Translations under genes and position numbers: made by a program
Notes under the pieces: model-generated
The model's database searches: none
The model's input: the letters and a program-made list of their open reading frames with translations, nothing else
Told to the model about the DNA's origin: nothing
Assembly: GCA_964440115.1 (NCBI GenBank)
Contig: CAYTPV010000001.1
Coordinates: 434,001-498,000, forward strand
Direction: 5' to 3'
Length of the DNA: 64,000 nt
Origin: JAEWWD01 sp964440115
GTDB taxonomy: Bacteria > Bacillota > Clostridia > Christensenellales > CAG-138
Shown here: in pieces, positions 33,553-43,093 of the stretch
Layout of the letters: each line of letters starts with the position of its first letter
Numbering within the stretch: the stretch's first letter is position 1

Positions 33553-34635
33553 ATGAAAACAGCATATCTCGTTCTTTCCAATGGCCGCGTGTTTGAAGGA
33601 ACACGATTTGGCGCAGAAGGCTCCCCGACCGGCGAGCTGGTGTTTACGACCGGCATGTGCGGTTATATCGAAACGCTCAGCGACCCAAGTTATTACGGAC
33701 AGATCGTACTGCAAACATTCCCGCTCATAGGCAACTACGGCTTTATTCCGTCGGACATGGAAAGCCGGGGCTGCTTTGTAACGGCGTATGTGACGCGTGA
33801 AATCTGCGATCAGCCCAGCAATTTTAGATGCGCTGGCACGGTGGACGCGTTTTTGAAGGAACGCGGCATCCCCGGCATGTATGGTGTGGATACGCGCGAG
33901 ATCACGCGCATCATACGCGAAACCGGCGTCATGAACGCGCGCATTGTGGATGAAGTCGCCTCCGAAACCATACGGGGGCTTTCGGATTTCGTGATCCGCG
34001 ACGCGGTTGCCGCTGTCAGCGAACAAAAGCAGCAGGTGTTTAAGCCTGAAGGCGAACGCCGCTTTCGCGTAGCGCTGCTGGATTTCGGCGTGAAACGCAA
34101 TATCGTGCGCGAACTCAATATCCGCGGCTGCGAGGTGCTATCCTTGCCCTTTGATACCCTTGCAGAGGATATTCTCGCGCTTGCACCCGACGGTATCATG
34201 CTTTCAAACGGCCCCGGCGACCCGGCGGAAAACACGGGCGTAATCAAAGAACTTGCGAAGTTAACCGGGCGCGTGCCCATGTTCGGCATATGCCTTGGAC
34301 ATCAGCTGCTTGCGCTTGCGCAGGGCGGAAAAACCATGAAGCTCAAATACGGCCACCGCGGCGCAAACCAGCCCGTAAAGGATATCATAACCGGACGCGT
34401 TCATATCACCAGCCAGAACCACGGCTATGCCGTGGTGGCGGATACTTTGCCCGACGGCGCGCGGCTACGCATGGTCAACGCCAACGACGATACTTGCGAG
34501 GGTGTGGATTACCCAGAGGCGCGGGCGTTTTCCGTGCAGTTTCACCCGGAGGCGTGCGCAGGCCCCCGGGATACCGCATATCTGTTCGACCGCTTTATCG
34601 GCCTGATGGGAGGAGACGCCTATGCCGCTCAATAA
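33553..34635 (+). CDS. carA: Carbamoyl-phosphate synthase small (glutaminase) subunit
   Basis: 360 residues. The amidotransferase nucleophile is the Cys in FGICLGHQLLALA, with His/Glu in SVQFHPEACAGP. The N-terminal domain has LSNGRVFEGTRFGAEG. It supplies ammonia to CarB. The start is the second in-frame ATG (MKTAYLVL) because ggagg precedes it by five bases; the first ATG is within that ribosome site. It overlaps carB by 14 bases. Placement after argF suggests a role in arginine supply, though pyrimidine supply is also possible. Confidence 0.95.
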   Translation: MKTAYLVLSNGRVFEGTRFGAEGSPTGELVFTTGMCGYIETLSDPSYYGQIVLQTFPLIGNYGFIPSDMESRGCFVTAYVTREICDQPSNFRCAGTVDAFLKERGIPGMYGVDTREITRIIRETGVMNARIVDEVASETIRGLSDFVIRDAVAAVSEQKQQVFKPEGERRFRVALLDFGVKRNIVRELNIRGCEVLSLPFDTLAEDILALAPDGIMLSNGPGDPAENTGVIKELAKLTGRVPMFGICLGHQLLALAQGGKTMKLKYGHRGANQPVKDIITGRVHITSQNHGYAVVADTLPDGARLRMVNANDDTCEGVDYPEARAFSVQFHPEACAGPRDTAYLFDRFIGLMGGDAYAAQ

Positions 34636-37600
34636 AGATATTAAAAAAGTGCTCATGATAGGGTCCGGCCCCATCGTGATCGGCCAGGCCGCCGAATTCG
34701 ACTACGCGGGTGCACAGGCCTGCAGCGTATTAAAGGACGCGGGGCTCAACGTAGTACTCGTCAACTCCAACCCCGCCACCATCATGACGGATAAAACTCT
34801 CGCTGACGAAATCTATCTGGAACCGCTGACGGCGCGCACGGTCAAGCGCATCATCGAAAAGGAACGACCGGACAGCGTATTGGCATCGATGGGCGGGCAG
34901 ACGGGCCTCACCATCGCCATGCAGCTGCACAAAGAGGGGTTTCTTGGCCGCATGGGCGTTCGCCTCATAGGCACCAACGCCGAGGCCATTGATAAAGCGG
35001 AAGACAGACAGCTGTTTAAGGATACCATGCAAAGTATCGGCCAGCCCGTTATTCCTTCGGGCATCGCCACGGACGCGGCGGAAGCCGCCCGCATTGCGGC
35101 GGAGATCGGCTACCCCATCATCGTGCGGCCCGCGTTCACGCTGGGCGGCGCGGGCGGCGGCGTGGCGTACGACGAAGCACAGCTTCTTTCCATAGCGAAA
35201 AACGGGCTTATGCTCTCCCCCATTACGCAGGTGCTCGTAGAAAAGTATATTTACGGCTGGAAGGAAATCGAGTTCGAGATCATGCGCGATGCGGCGGATA
35301 ACTGCATCGCCGTGTGCTCCATGGAGAATTTCGACCCTGTCGGCGTGCACACCGGGGACAGCATCGTCATCGCCCCCGCCGTTACGCTTTCCGACAAAGA
35401 ATATCAGATGCTGCGCAGCGCGTCGCTTTCCATTATCCGCGCGCTGAAGATTGAGGGCGGCTGCAACTGCCAGTTTGCGCTCAACCCGGAAAGCTTCGAA
35501 TACGCCGTGATAGAGGTCAACCCTCGCGTATCGCGCTCTTCCGCATTGGCGAGCAAGGCGACGGGCTACCCCATTGCAAAAGTAGCAGCAAAAATCGCGC
35601 TTGGGTATACGCTAGACGAAATCCCCAACGACATCACGGGCAAAACCTGCGCCTGTTTTGAGCCGACCCTCGATTATGTCGTAATCAAAATGCCCAAATG
35701 GCCGTTCGATAAATTCGTACACGCGAGCCGTGCGCTGGGCACGCAGATGAAGGCGACGGGCGAGGTCATGGCTATCGCGCCGTCGTTTGAGATGGCGATA
35801 CTAAAGGCGGTGCGAGGTGCGGAAATATCGCTCGATACGCTCAATCTGCCCGAGTACGCGGCGGGAGACGCGAGCGAACGCCTTTATAGGGTGGACGACC
35901 GGCGGCTGTTCGCCATATTTGCGGCGCTCAAGGCTGGTCTAAGCGTGGAGGAAATTCACAATATCACCCGCGTGGACGAATGGTTTTTGTATAAGCTTGA
36001 GCATATGGCAAGGTTTGAGCTCGAATATACAAACAGACCGCTTGGCGAAGCCGCGTATCTTGCCGCCAAACGCATGGGGTATACGGATCAAGCGCTGCGG
36101 CGCATCACAGGCCAGTCCCTGCCCGCACATCGGGAGTTCGTATACAAAATGGTGGATACCTGCGGCGCGGAATTCGACGCTGTGACTCCGTATTTTTATT
36201 CCACGTGCGACAATGCCTGCGAGGCGCGGGCGTTCACGCGCGGCAGCAAGCAGCGCGTGCTGGTGCTCGGTTCGGGGCCCATCCGTATTGGGCAGGGTAT
36301 AGAGTTCGATTATTCCTCTGTGCACTGCGTGCGCACGCTGCGGCAGATGGGGTACGAAGTCGCCATCATCAACAACAACCCGGAAACGGTATCGACAGAC
36401 TTTTCCACCGCCGACAGGCTGTATTTCGAGCCGCTGACAGAGGAGGACGTACTAAACGTCATTGCCGTGGAACGGCCCATAGGCGTTGTGGCCGCGTTCG
36501 GCGGACAGACGGCCATTCGCTTGGCCAAGTGCCTGCAGCAGGCGAATATCCCGCTGCTCGGCACAAGCGCCGCAAGCATAGACCTGGCCGAGGACAGAGA
36601 ACGCTTTGATGCGCTTTTAGAACAATTCAAAATCCGCCGCCCGGCTGGCCGCGGCGTGCGGACGATGGAAGAAGCAATTGAGGCCGCTCAATCGCTCGGA
36701 TACCCCGTTCTGGTCCGGCCTTCCTATGTCATAGGCGGACAGAACATGACCATCGCCTATGCCGAGGAGGACGTCCGCGCCTATATGGCCATGATACTCG
36801 CACAGGGCATAGACAATCCCGTGCTGGTGGACCAGTACCTGATGGGCATCGAGCTGGAAGTGGACGTCATCTGCGACGGGCGGGACGTGCTCATCCCCGG
36901 CATCATGGAGCATATCGAGCGCGCAGGCGTGCATTCGGGCGACTCCATCGCCGTATACCCACCGCAGAATGTGAATGACAATATGCTGCAGACCATCATC
37001 GACTGCTCACAGCGGCTGGCGCTTGCCATGGGTTCCAAAGGTCTGGTCAATATACAGTACCTCATCTATCAGAACGAACTGTATGTGATCGAGGTCAATC
37101 CCCGCGCTTCGCGCACCGTACCCTATTTGAGCAAGGTGACGGGCGTGCCCATGGTAGAGCTTGCAACCCGCGTGATGGCGGGCGAAGGGCTCCGGGGGCT
37201 TGGATACGGCACGGGGCTGTACCGAACCTCCCCCTATGTGGCCGTAAAGGTGCCCGTGTTTTCGTTTGAAAAACTTTCCGACGCCGATGCGGCGCTGGGG
37301 CCTGAAATGAAATCCACCGGCGAAGTGCTGGGCGTGGGCAAAACGCTCGAAGAAGCGCTGTTCAAGGGATTGCTTTCTGCAGGCTTTCATCTTCCCTCTT
37401 CCGCATACGACCGCGAAGGCGGCGTGCTCATCAGCGTAAACCGGCAGGATCGCTTTGAAATTGTGCGGCTTGCGAAGGCGCTCGACGACCTGCACATCAA
37501 GCTGTACGCTACGCCGGGTACGGCAAGGGCCATCGAGCACCTCGGTATCGATGTGGAAAAGGTGGTCAATCCGCTGTGCGAGGACGACAGCATACTGGAG

Positions 37601-38659
37601 CTTCTCGAAAGCGGCAAGCTGAGCTATATCGTATTCACCGGCAAGGGCGAAAAAGCGGAGGTAAAGGATTATATCCGCCTGCACAGGCGCGCGCTGCAGC
37701 TTGGCGTGGCGGTGCTCACGTCTCTTGATACCGCAAACGCGCTCGCTTCCATCATCGCCAGCCGTTTTAATCAGGATAACACCGAGCTTGCGGATATCAA
37801 CCACCTGCGCGCATCCCGTCAAAAATTGCATTTCTGGAAAATGCACGCAACCGGCAACGACTGCATCGTGCTCGACAACCGGGACGGGTCTTTGTGCTGC
37901 CCGGAGTCGATTGCCATCAGCTTCTGCAATCGGAACACAGGCATAGGCGGCGAAGGCGTGGCAATTATAGAACGCTCCTCCATAGCGGACGCTAGGCTGC
38001 GCGTGTTCAATCAGGACGGCAGCGAAGGAAAAATGGGCGGCAACAGCATCCGCTGCGTGGGAAAATATCTTTATGACCGGGGCATTGTAAAAAAAGAACG
38101 CATGCGCATTGAAACGGCAAGCGGGATACGCGCGCTGCGGCTCAATCTGTTCGATGGCGCGGCGCGCTCGATTGAGGTGGACATGGGCAAGGCCTCCCTC
38201 AGACCAAAAGACATTCCTGTTCTGCTGGAAGGGGAGAATATCATAAACCGTCCCTTCCGTGTAGCGGGGCAACTTTGGAATATTACCTGTGTGAGCATGG
38301 GCAACCCGCATTGCGTGGTGTTTGTAGAGAGGGTCGACTCCATTGATATTGTGCATATAGGGCCGCAATTTGAAAACGCCGCAGCTTTCCCCGAGCGCAT
38401 CAATACGGAGTTTGTCCGCGTTGTCAACCCAAGAATGCTCAAAATGCGTGTATGGGAGCGCGGCAACGGCGAAACCACAGCCTGCGGAACCGGCGCATGC
38501 GCGGCTGTTGTCGCGGCGGTGGAAAACGGGTACTGTGACAAGGATACGGATATCACCGTGAAAGTACGGGGCGGGGACCTTGTCGTACGCTACACCGGCG
38601 AGACAGTCTATTTGACTGGCGGCGCAAGCCTCGTATATGAAGGAATAGCAGAGTATTGA
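34622..38659 (+). CDS. carB-dapF: Carbamoyl-phosphate synthase large subunit fused to a diaminopimelate epimerase-like domain
   Basis: One uninterrupted 1345-residue frame. Residues 1 to about 1068 are a complete CarB: two ATP-grasp halves (GSGPIVIGQAAEFDYAGAQA and GSGPIRIGQGIEFDYSSVH mark each), and the C-terminal allosteric MGS domain ending near ADINHLRASRQ. At about 1069 a full DapF begins (LHFWKMHATGNDCIVLD) and runs to the end with NPHCVVF, RVWERGNGETTACGTGACA and GGDL. DapF uses two cysteines. The second is present as Cys1288 in ACGTG, but the first position, normally Cys in MCGN, is Gly1139 (KMGGNSIRC). The epimerase part may therefore be inactive or altered. The junction has no stop or frameshift. 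Start ATG with gggaggag upstream. Confidence 0.93.
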   Translation: MPLNKDIKKVLMIGSGPIVIGQAAEFDYAGAQACSVLKDAGLNVVLVNSNPATIMTDKTLADEIYLEPLTARTVKRIIEKERPDSVLASMGGQTGLTIAMQLHKEGFLGRMGVRLIGTNAEAIDKAEDRQLFKDTMQSIGQPVIPSGIATDAAEAARIAAEIGYPIIVRPAFTLGGAGGGVAYDEAQLLSIAKNGLMLSPITQVLVEKYIYGWKEIEFEIMRDAADNCIAVCSMENFDPVGVHTGDSIVIAPAVTLSDKEYQMLRSASLSIIRALKIEGGCNCQFALNPESFEYAVIEVNPRVSRSSALASKATGYPIAKVAAKIALGYTLDEIPNDITGKTCACFEPTLDYVVIKMPKWPFDKFVHASRALGTQMKATGEVMAIAPSFEMAILKAVRGAEISLDTLNLPEYAAGDASERLYRVDDRRLFAIFAALKAGLSVEEIHNITRVDEWFLYKLEHMARFELEYTNRPLGEAAYLAAKRMGYTDQALRRITGQSLPAHREFVYKMVDTCGAEFDAVTPYFYSTCDNACEARAFTRGSKQRVLVLGSGPIRIGQGIEFDYSSVHCVRTLRQMGYEVAIINNNPETVSTDFSTADRLYFEPLTEEDVLNVIAVERPIGVVAAFGGQTAIRLAKCLQQANIPLLGTSAASIDLAEDRERFDALLEQFKIRRPAGRGVRTMEEAIEAAQSLGYPVLVRPSYVIGGQNMTIAYAEEDVRAYMAMILAQGIDNPVLVDQYLMGIELEVDVICDGRDVLIPGIMEHIERAGVHSGDSIAVYPPQNVNDNMLQTIIDCSQRLALAMGSKGLVNIQYLIYQNELYVIEVNPRASRTVPYLSKVTGVPMVELATRVMAGEGLRGLGYGTGLYRTSPYVAVKVPVFSFEKLSDADAALGPEMKSTGEVLGVGKTLEEALFKGLLSAGFHLPSSAYDREGGVLISVNRQDRFEIVRLAKALDDLHIKLYATPGTARAIEHLGIDVEKVVNPLCEDDSILELLESGKLSYIVFTGKGEKAEVKDYIRLHRRALQLGVAVLTSLDTANALASIIASRFNQDNTELADINHLRASRQKLHFWKMHATGNDCIVLDNRDGSLCCPESIAISFCNRNTGIGGEGVAIIERSSIADARLRVFNQDGSEGKMGGNSIRCVGKYLYDRGIVKKERMRIETASGIRALRLNLFDGAARSIEVDMGKASLRPKDIPVLLEGENIINRPFRVAGQLWNITCVSMGNPHCVVFVERVDSIDIVHIGPQFENAAAFPERINTEFVRVVNPRMLKMRVWERGNGETTACGTGACAAVVAAVENGYCDKDTDITVKVRGGDLVVRYTGETVYLTGGASLVYEGIAEY

Positions 38660-38794
38660 CAAGCTTTTCCGGTGCAGAGTTCTTTCGGGAACAGCAGTAT
38701 GTTACTATGAATGAAATCGGCAGAACGGCGTGCCGGAAGATATAACAGCACTGATCCGGCGACCGTACTGTCCGAGCAAAAGGAGATACATTCC

Positions 38795-38863
38795 ATGAGC
38801 CGACATGTCACAGAAGACGCAACACGCCTTCCGGCAGCGGAAATCCGGCCGCAAACCAGTTGA
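38795..38863 (+). CDS. Possible small peptide ahead of the his operon
   Basis: 22 codons (MSRHVTEDATRLPAAEIRPQ and two more) with a convincing aaaggag eight bases before ATG. It contains only one His, so it is not a classical his leader. It lies upstream of the his promoter, within a 340-base gap otherwise lacking genes. No promoter of its own was found. It may be chance. Confidence 0.3.
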   Translation: MSRHVTEDATRLPAAEIRPQTS

Positions 38864-38901
38864 CGTTTTGCGATAATTCCTTTCACACTTTAGCACGCTA
38901 C

Positions 38902-38930
38902 TTGACTACTATAATAAAGCGTGGTATCAT
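38902..38930 (+). promoter_or_regulatory. Promoter of the his operon
   Basis: TTGACT at 38902-38907, 17-base spacer, TATCAT at 38925-38930. The leader to hisZ is about 60 bases, too short for a T-box or attenuator. Confidence 0.75.
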
Positions 38931-38999
38931 GCAACAATAGTGATAGATGTATGGCAATACTTAGTATTGTATACAGGCAGATATGGAAGGAGCATCCCC

Positions 39000-40124
39000 T
39001 TGGAACTGCAGTTGGAAACTCTTCGCAAAAGCGAACAGGTAGCCTACTTACTGCGCCGGATCTACGAGCAGTACGGCTACCGAAAATTTCGCATGAGCAA
39101 ATTTGAAGAGTATGATTTTTATACCGAAAACAAAGACTTTCTGCGCAGTTCGCAGATCATTACATTTACCGACCTTTCGGGCAAACTCATGGCGCTCAAA
39201 CCGGACGTCACCATGAGCATCGTCAAAAACACGCGCGCCACTTCGGATATGCCCGAAAAGCTCTATTACAACGAGAGCGTATACCGCATGTCCCGCGAGG
39301 TGCGCGAATATAAAGAAATTTTTCAGATAGGTCTTGAATACATCGGCGAGGTCACGCCGTACACCAATATAGAACTCGTCTCTTTGGCAAAGAAGAGCCT
39401 TGCCTGCATCGAAGAGGACTATGTGCTGGATATTTCGCACATGGGCTTTCTCACTGGGCTGATGGACAGCATCGAAGCGCCGCCCGAGGCCAAGAAAGCC
39501 ATACTCGCTTGTATCGAAAGCAAGAATGCGCATGAACTTTCGAGTTTGATTTCTCGCTACGACGTAGACGAAGGCTCTGGCAGGCGGCTTGCCGCGCTGA
39601 CACAGCTGTGTGGGGATATGGGCGCGGCGCTCCAAGAAGCGCGCTCGCTAGCTGTCAACGACGCCATGCTGCAGGCGGTGGACGAACTGCAGTCGCTCTA
39701 CGACGTGTTCTCCTGCGATGGGGACGCGGGATCGCTGCGGCTGGATTTTTCCATCACCAGCGACTCCAAATACTACAACGGGCTCATGTTCCGCGGCTAT
39801 GTCAAAAGCGTACCGCGCGCGGTGCTGTTTGGCGGACGCTACGATTACCTGCTGCGGCGCATGGGCAAGCCCGAGCTGCAGGCGATCGGCTTCGCTTTGT
39901 ATTTTGACGAAGTGGAACGCTACCTCAAACCGCCCGCCCATAGGGGATACGACGCGGTGGTGCTCTATGACGGCAATGCGGATACAAGTGCGCTGCACCA
40001 AGCGGTAGAGCGCCTTGTAGGAGAAGGGAAGCATGTCACTGCGGCCCGGACGGTACCCGAAGACGCGGGCGGCGCGAAAATATACCGCATATGCGGAAAG
40101 GAACTTCAGGAGGTGGAAGCATGA
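39000..40124 (+). CDS. hisZ: ATP phosphoribosyltransferase regulatory subunit
   Basis: 374 residues, a histidyl-tRNA-synthetase-like protein without tRNA-charging function. Motif 2-like REYKEIFQIGLEYIG and the end segment LFGGRYDYLLRRMGKPELQAIGFAL are present, while the anticodon-binding domain is missing. It forms the hetero-octameric enzyme with short-form HisG, encoded next. The start is a TTG with aaggag seven bases upstream; an earlier GTG lies within about ten bases of the transcription start. It overlaps hisG by four bases (ATGA). Confidence 0.93.
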   Translation: MELQLETLRKSEQVAYLLRRIYEQYGYRKFRMSKFEEYDFYTENKDFLRSSQIITFTDLSGKLMALKPDVTMSIVKNTRATSDMPEKLYYNESVYRMSREVREYKEIFQIGLEYIGEVTPYTNIELVSLAKKSLACIEEDYVLDISHMGFLTGLMDSIEAPPEAKKAILACIESKNAHELSSLISRYDVDEGSGRRLAALTQLCGDMGAALQEARSLAVNDAMLQAVDELQSLYDVFSCDGDAGSLRLDFSITSDSKYYNGLMFRGYVKSVPRAVLFGGRYDYLLRRMGKPELQAIGFALYFDEVERYLKPPAHRGYDAVVLYDGNADTSALHQAVERLVGEGKHVTAARTVPEDAGGAKIYRICGKELQEVEA

Positions 40125-40747
40125 TTGATATCGCACTGCCCAAGGGCCGCCTTGGCGACCGCGTGTACCGCCTGTTTGCTTCCATAGGCTACGATTGCAG
40201 TTCTTTGAGCGACGACAGCCGCAAACTTGTGTTTGAGGATGAGCGCACCGGCGTACGATACCTGCTCATAAAGCCTTCGGACGTGGGCATCTACGTCGAG
40301 CACGGCGCAGCGGATATCGGCGTGGTCGGCAAGGATGTGTTATTAGAAACCGAACCTGACGTGTACGAGCTTCTGGATCTGGGCTTGGGCGGCTGCACGC
40401 TTTCCGTTGCCGCGCCCAACGAATATCAGGAGGATACCGGCAGCGTGCTGCGCGTCGCCACCAAATACCCCAATGTGGCGCGGCGGTATTATCAGGATCG
40501 CAACCGCGAAATTGAGATTATAAAGCTCAACGGTTCCATAGAACTCGCGCCCATACTCGGGCTGTCGGACGTCATCGTGGATATCGTGGAAACGGGCACC
40601 ACGCTTCGGGAAAACAATCTGCGCGTGTTCGAGCGCATTGCAAAAAGCAGCGCGCGGCTCATTGCAAACGTCAGCAGCTATAAATTCAAGCAACAGGAAA
40701 TCTGCGGCATGGTCAATGCCCTGTCGGAGGCGATATCAAATGGTTGA
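40121..40747 (+). CDS. hisG: ATP phosphoribosyltransferase, short form
   Basis: 208 residues with IALPKGRLGDRVYRLF at the start, AADIGVVGKDVLLE and DIVETGTTLRENNL (PRPP loop). It lacks the C-terminal regulatory domain of the long form, so it depends on HisZ. It catalyses the first step of histidine synthesis. Confidence 0.96.
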   Translation: MIDIALPKGRLGDRVYRLFASIGYDCSSLSDDSRKLVFEDERTGVRYLLIKPSDVGIYVEHGAADIGVVGKDVLLETEPDVYELLDLGLGGCTLSVAAPNEYQEDTGSVLRVATKYPNVARRYYQDRNREIEIIKLNGSIELAPILGLSDVIVDIVETGTTLRENNLRVFERIAKSSARLIANVSSYKFKQQEICGMVNALSEAISNG

Positions 40748-42029
40748 AATACTCTACGCAAACAAAACCAACCCCGCCGCCATACGCGCGCGCTACGGGG
40801 TGCAATACGAAAGCACCGAACAGACTGTGCGCACCATACTGGATGACGTGCGCCAGAACGGCGACGCGGCTTTACTTGCCTACTGCAAACGCTTTGACCG
40901 CGCGGAGTTAAGTTCTCTGCTCGTCACCAAAGAGGAAATCGACGCGGCTGTCGCCGCGACCGACCCTGCGTTCCTGCGCACGCTTGAGCAGGCGGCGGAA
41001 AACATCCGCGCCTTTCATCAAAAGCAGGTGCGACAGGGCTTCGTCATGAGCGAGCGGGAAGGCATGCTGCTGGGGCAGCGCGTACTGCCTCTCGACCGCG
41101 TGGGCTTGTATATCCCCGGCGGTACGGCAAGCTACCCGAGCACCGTGCTCATGAACGCCATTCCCGCTAAAATCGCTGGCGTAAGGGAAATCTGCATGGC
41201 GACGCCCCCTTTGCCGGATGGAAGCATCGCCGCGCCCATACTCGCCGCAGCATATGTTGCGGGCATCACGCGCATATTCAAAATGGGCGGCGCGCAGGCA
41301 GTCGCCGCGTTCGCCTATGGCACCCAAAGCGTTCCGCGCGTAGATAAAATCACCGGCCCCGGCAACCAGTACGTGGCCACCGCAAAGCGGATGGTATACG
41401 GGCTTGTTGACATCGATATGGTCGCAGGTCCGAGCGAAATACTGGTGATAGCGGACGACAGCGCCGACCCGTTTTTCGTGGCGGCGGATCTTTTATCGCA
41501 GGCGGAACACGACGCCATGGCGGCCGCCATACTGCTGACCGATAGCGAATCGCTCGCGAATGCCGTACAATCCGAACTCGAGCGGCAGCTTGCGCTGCTG
41601 CCCCGCAAAGAGATCGCGCGGCGCTCGATCGACGAAAACGGCCGCATTGTGGTCCTCGATTCTCTTACACAGGCGGCTGAGATTTCCAACGAAATCGCGC
41701 CGGAGCATCTGGAACTGTGCGTAAACGACCCGTTTGCGCTGCTGGGGTTGATCCGCCACGCGGGCAGCGTATTCCTTGGTCACTATGCGCCCGAGGCGCT
41801 GGGCGATTATTTTGCGGGCCCCAACCACACGCTGCCCACCAACGGCACGGCACGGTTCGCTTCCCCGCTTTCTGTTGATGATTTCATCAAGAAATCGTCG
41901 TTCATCTACTACACAAAGGAAGCGCTTTGCGAGGTGCAGGAAAAAATCGCGGATTTCGCTCAGCGTGAAGGATTATCCGCCCACGCGCGCAGTATAACCA
42001 TCCGTTTTGAAGGAGAGGACGAGGCATGA
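40740..42029 (+). CDS. hisD: Histidinol dehydrogenase
   Basis: 429 residues. Visible are VGLYIPGGTASYPSTVLMNAIPAKIAGV, GPGNQYVATAKRMVYG, the zinc-binding HDAMAAAILLT region and the catalytic EIAPEHLELC. It oxidises histidinol to histidine in two NAD-dependent steps. It overlaps hisG by eight bases. A longer in-frame start exists, but the ATG with ggagg upstream fits homology. Confidence 0.96.
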   Translation: MVEILYANKTNPAAIRARYGVQYESTEQTVRTILDDVRQNGDAALLAYCKRFDRAELSSLLVTKEEIDAAVAATDPAFLRTLEQAAENIRAFHQKQVRQGFVMSEREGMLLGQRVLPLDRVGLYIPGGTASYPSTVLMNAIPAKIAGVREICMATPPLPDGSIAAPILAAAYVAGITRIFKMGGAQAVAAFAYGTQSVPRVDKITGPGNQYVATAKRMVYGLVDIDMVAGPSEILVIADDSADPFFVAADLLSQAEHDAMAAAILLTDSESLANAVQSELERQLALLPRKEIARRSIDENGRIVVLDSLTQAAEISNEIAPEHLELCVNDPFALLGLIRHAGSVFLGHYAPEALGDYFAGPNHTLPTNGTARFASPLSVDDFIKKSSFIYYTKEALCEVQEKIADFAQREGLSAHARSITIRFEGEDEA

Positions 42030-43093
42030 GCAGGTTTCTTTCCGCCCGTTTTGCGGATATGCGGCCGTATACGCCCGGAGAACAGCCGCAGAACAGGGAA
42101 TATATCAAGTTGAATACCAACGAAAGCCCCTTCCCTCCCGCCCCCGGCGTGCTAGATGCGATATCGCGGGCCGAAACGGAGCGGCTGAATTTGTATTCCG
42201 ATCCGGATACGCGCGCCGCTTCAGACGCCATCGCCGCACACTTTGGCGTAAAGCGCGAAAACGTACTGCTGGGCAACGGATCGGATGAGCTTTTATCCTT
42301 CAGCTTTCAGGCGTTCTGCGATTCTAAAACGCCCGCCGTATTCGCGGACATCACCTACGGATTCTACGAGGTATTCGCGCGCGTGCTGTGCGTGCCCGTA
42401 CGCATACTGCCTCTGAACGAGGCGCTTCAAATTGAGCCCCGGGATTACCTCAATGCGGGAGGAACTATATTCATTGCCAACCCAAATGCCCCCACCGGGC
42501 AGGCACTGCCATTACGCGAAATCAAGACCATACTCAGGGGCAATCTCAATCATGTGGTCATCGTGGATGAAGCGTATGTGGATTTCGGCGGTGAAAGCGC
42601 TGCTTCGCTGATCAACCGCTACGACAACCTTGTGGTCATACAGACGATGTCCAAATCCCGCAATCTTGCGGGCGCGCGGCTCGGGTTCGCGCTTGCGAAC
42701 GCGGCGCTGATTGCGGATTTGAACACCATGAAGTTTTCATTCAATCCGTACAACGTCAATCGTCTGTCGCTGCTTGCGGCCGAAGCCGCCATACGCGATA
42801 CGGCGTATTGGGAACGCTGCACGAACGAAATCAGGCGTGTACGTGAGTACACAGTATACGAACTCACAAAACGAGGCTTTACGGTATTGCCCTCTGCCGC
42901 GAACTTTGTATTCGCAAAGGCAAACCGTATGAGCGGCGGGGCCTATTACAAAGCGCTCAAGGAAAAGGGCGTGTTGGTTAGGCATTTCGAGAAGCCCCGC
43001 ATCAGCGACTATGTTCGCATCAGCATCGGCACGCAGGAGCAAATGCAAGCTCTGCTTCGCGCGACCGACGAAATATGGGAGGAAACAATATGA
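42026..43093 (+). CDS. hisC: Histidinol-phosphate aminotransferase
   Basis: 355 residues, class I/II PLP aminotransferase. NTNESPFPPAPGV near the start, the NPNAPTGQALP turn and the PLP lysine in QTMSKSRNLAGARLGFA are clear. HisC enzymes often also act on aromatic keto acids. Since no tyrosine/phenylalanine aminotransferase is seen in the aro operon, that double role is possible. Four-base overlaps join it to both neighbours. Confidence 0.95.
   Translation: MSRFLSARFADMRPYTPGEQPQNREYIKLNTNESPFPPAPGVLDAISRAETERLNLYSDPDTRAASDAIAAHFGVKRENVLLGNGSDELLSFSFQAFCDSKTPAVFADITYGFYEVFARVLCVPVRILPLNEALQIEPRDYLNAGGTIFIANPNAPTGQALPLREIKTILRGNLNHVVIVDEAYVDFGGESAASLINRYDNLVVIQTMSKSRNLAGARLGFALANAALIADLNTMKFSFNPYNVNRLSLLAAEAAIRDTAYWERCTNEIRRVREYTVYELTKRGFTVLPSAANFVFAKANRMSGGAYYKALKEKGVLVRHFEKPRISDYVRISIGTQEQMQALLRATDEIWEETI

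Noticed and set aside
37007..38662. 551-codon frame on the minus strand opposite carB-dapF
   Set aside because: Shadow frame. The composition (many His, Arg, Ala) is not protein-like, and the plus strand encodes recognised enzymes.
38931..38999. His T-box or His leader peptide before hisZ
   Set aside because: Only about 60 bases lie between promoter and start, with no His-rich frame and no T-box sequence.
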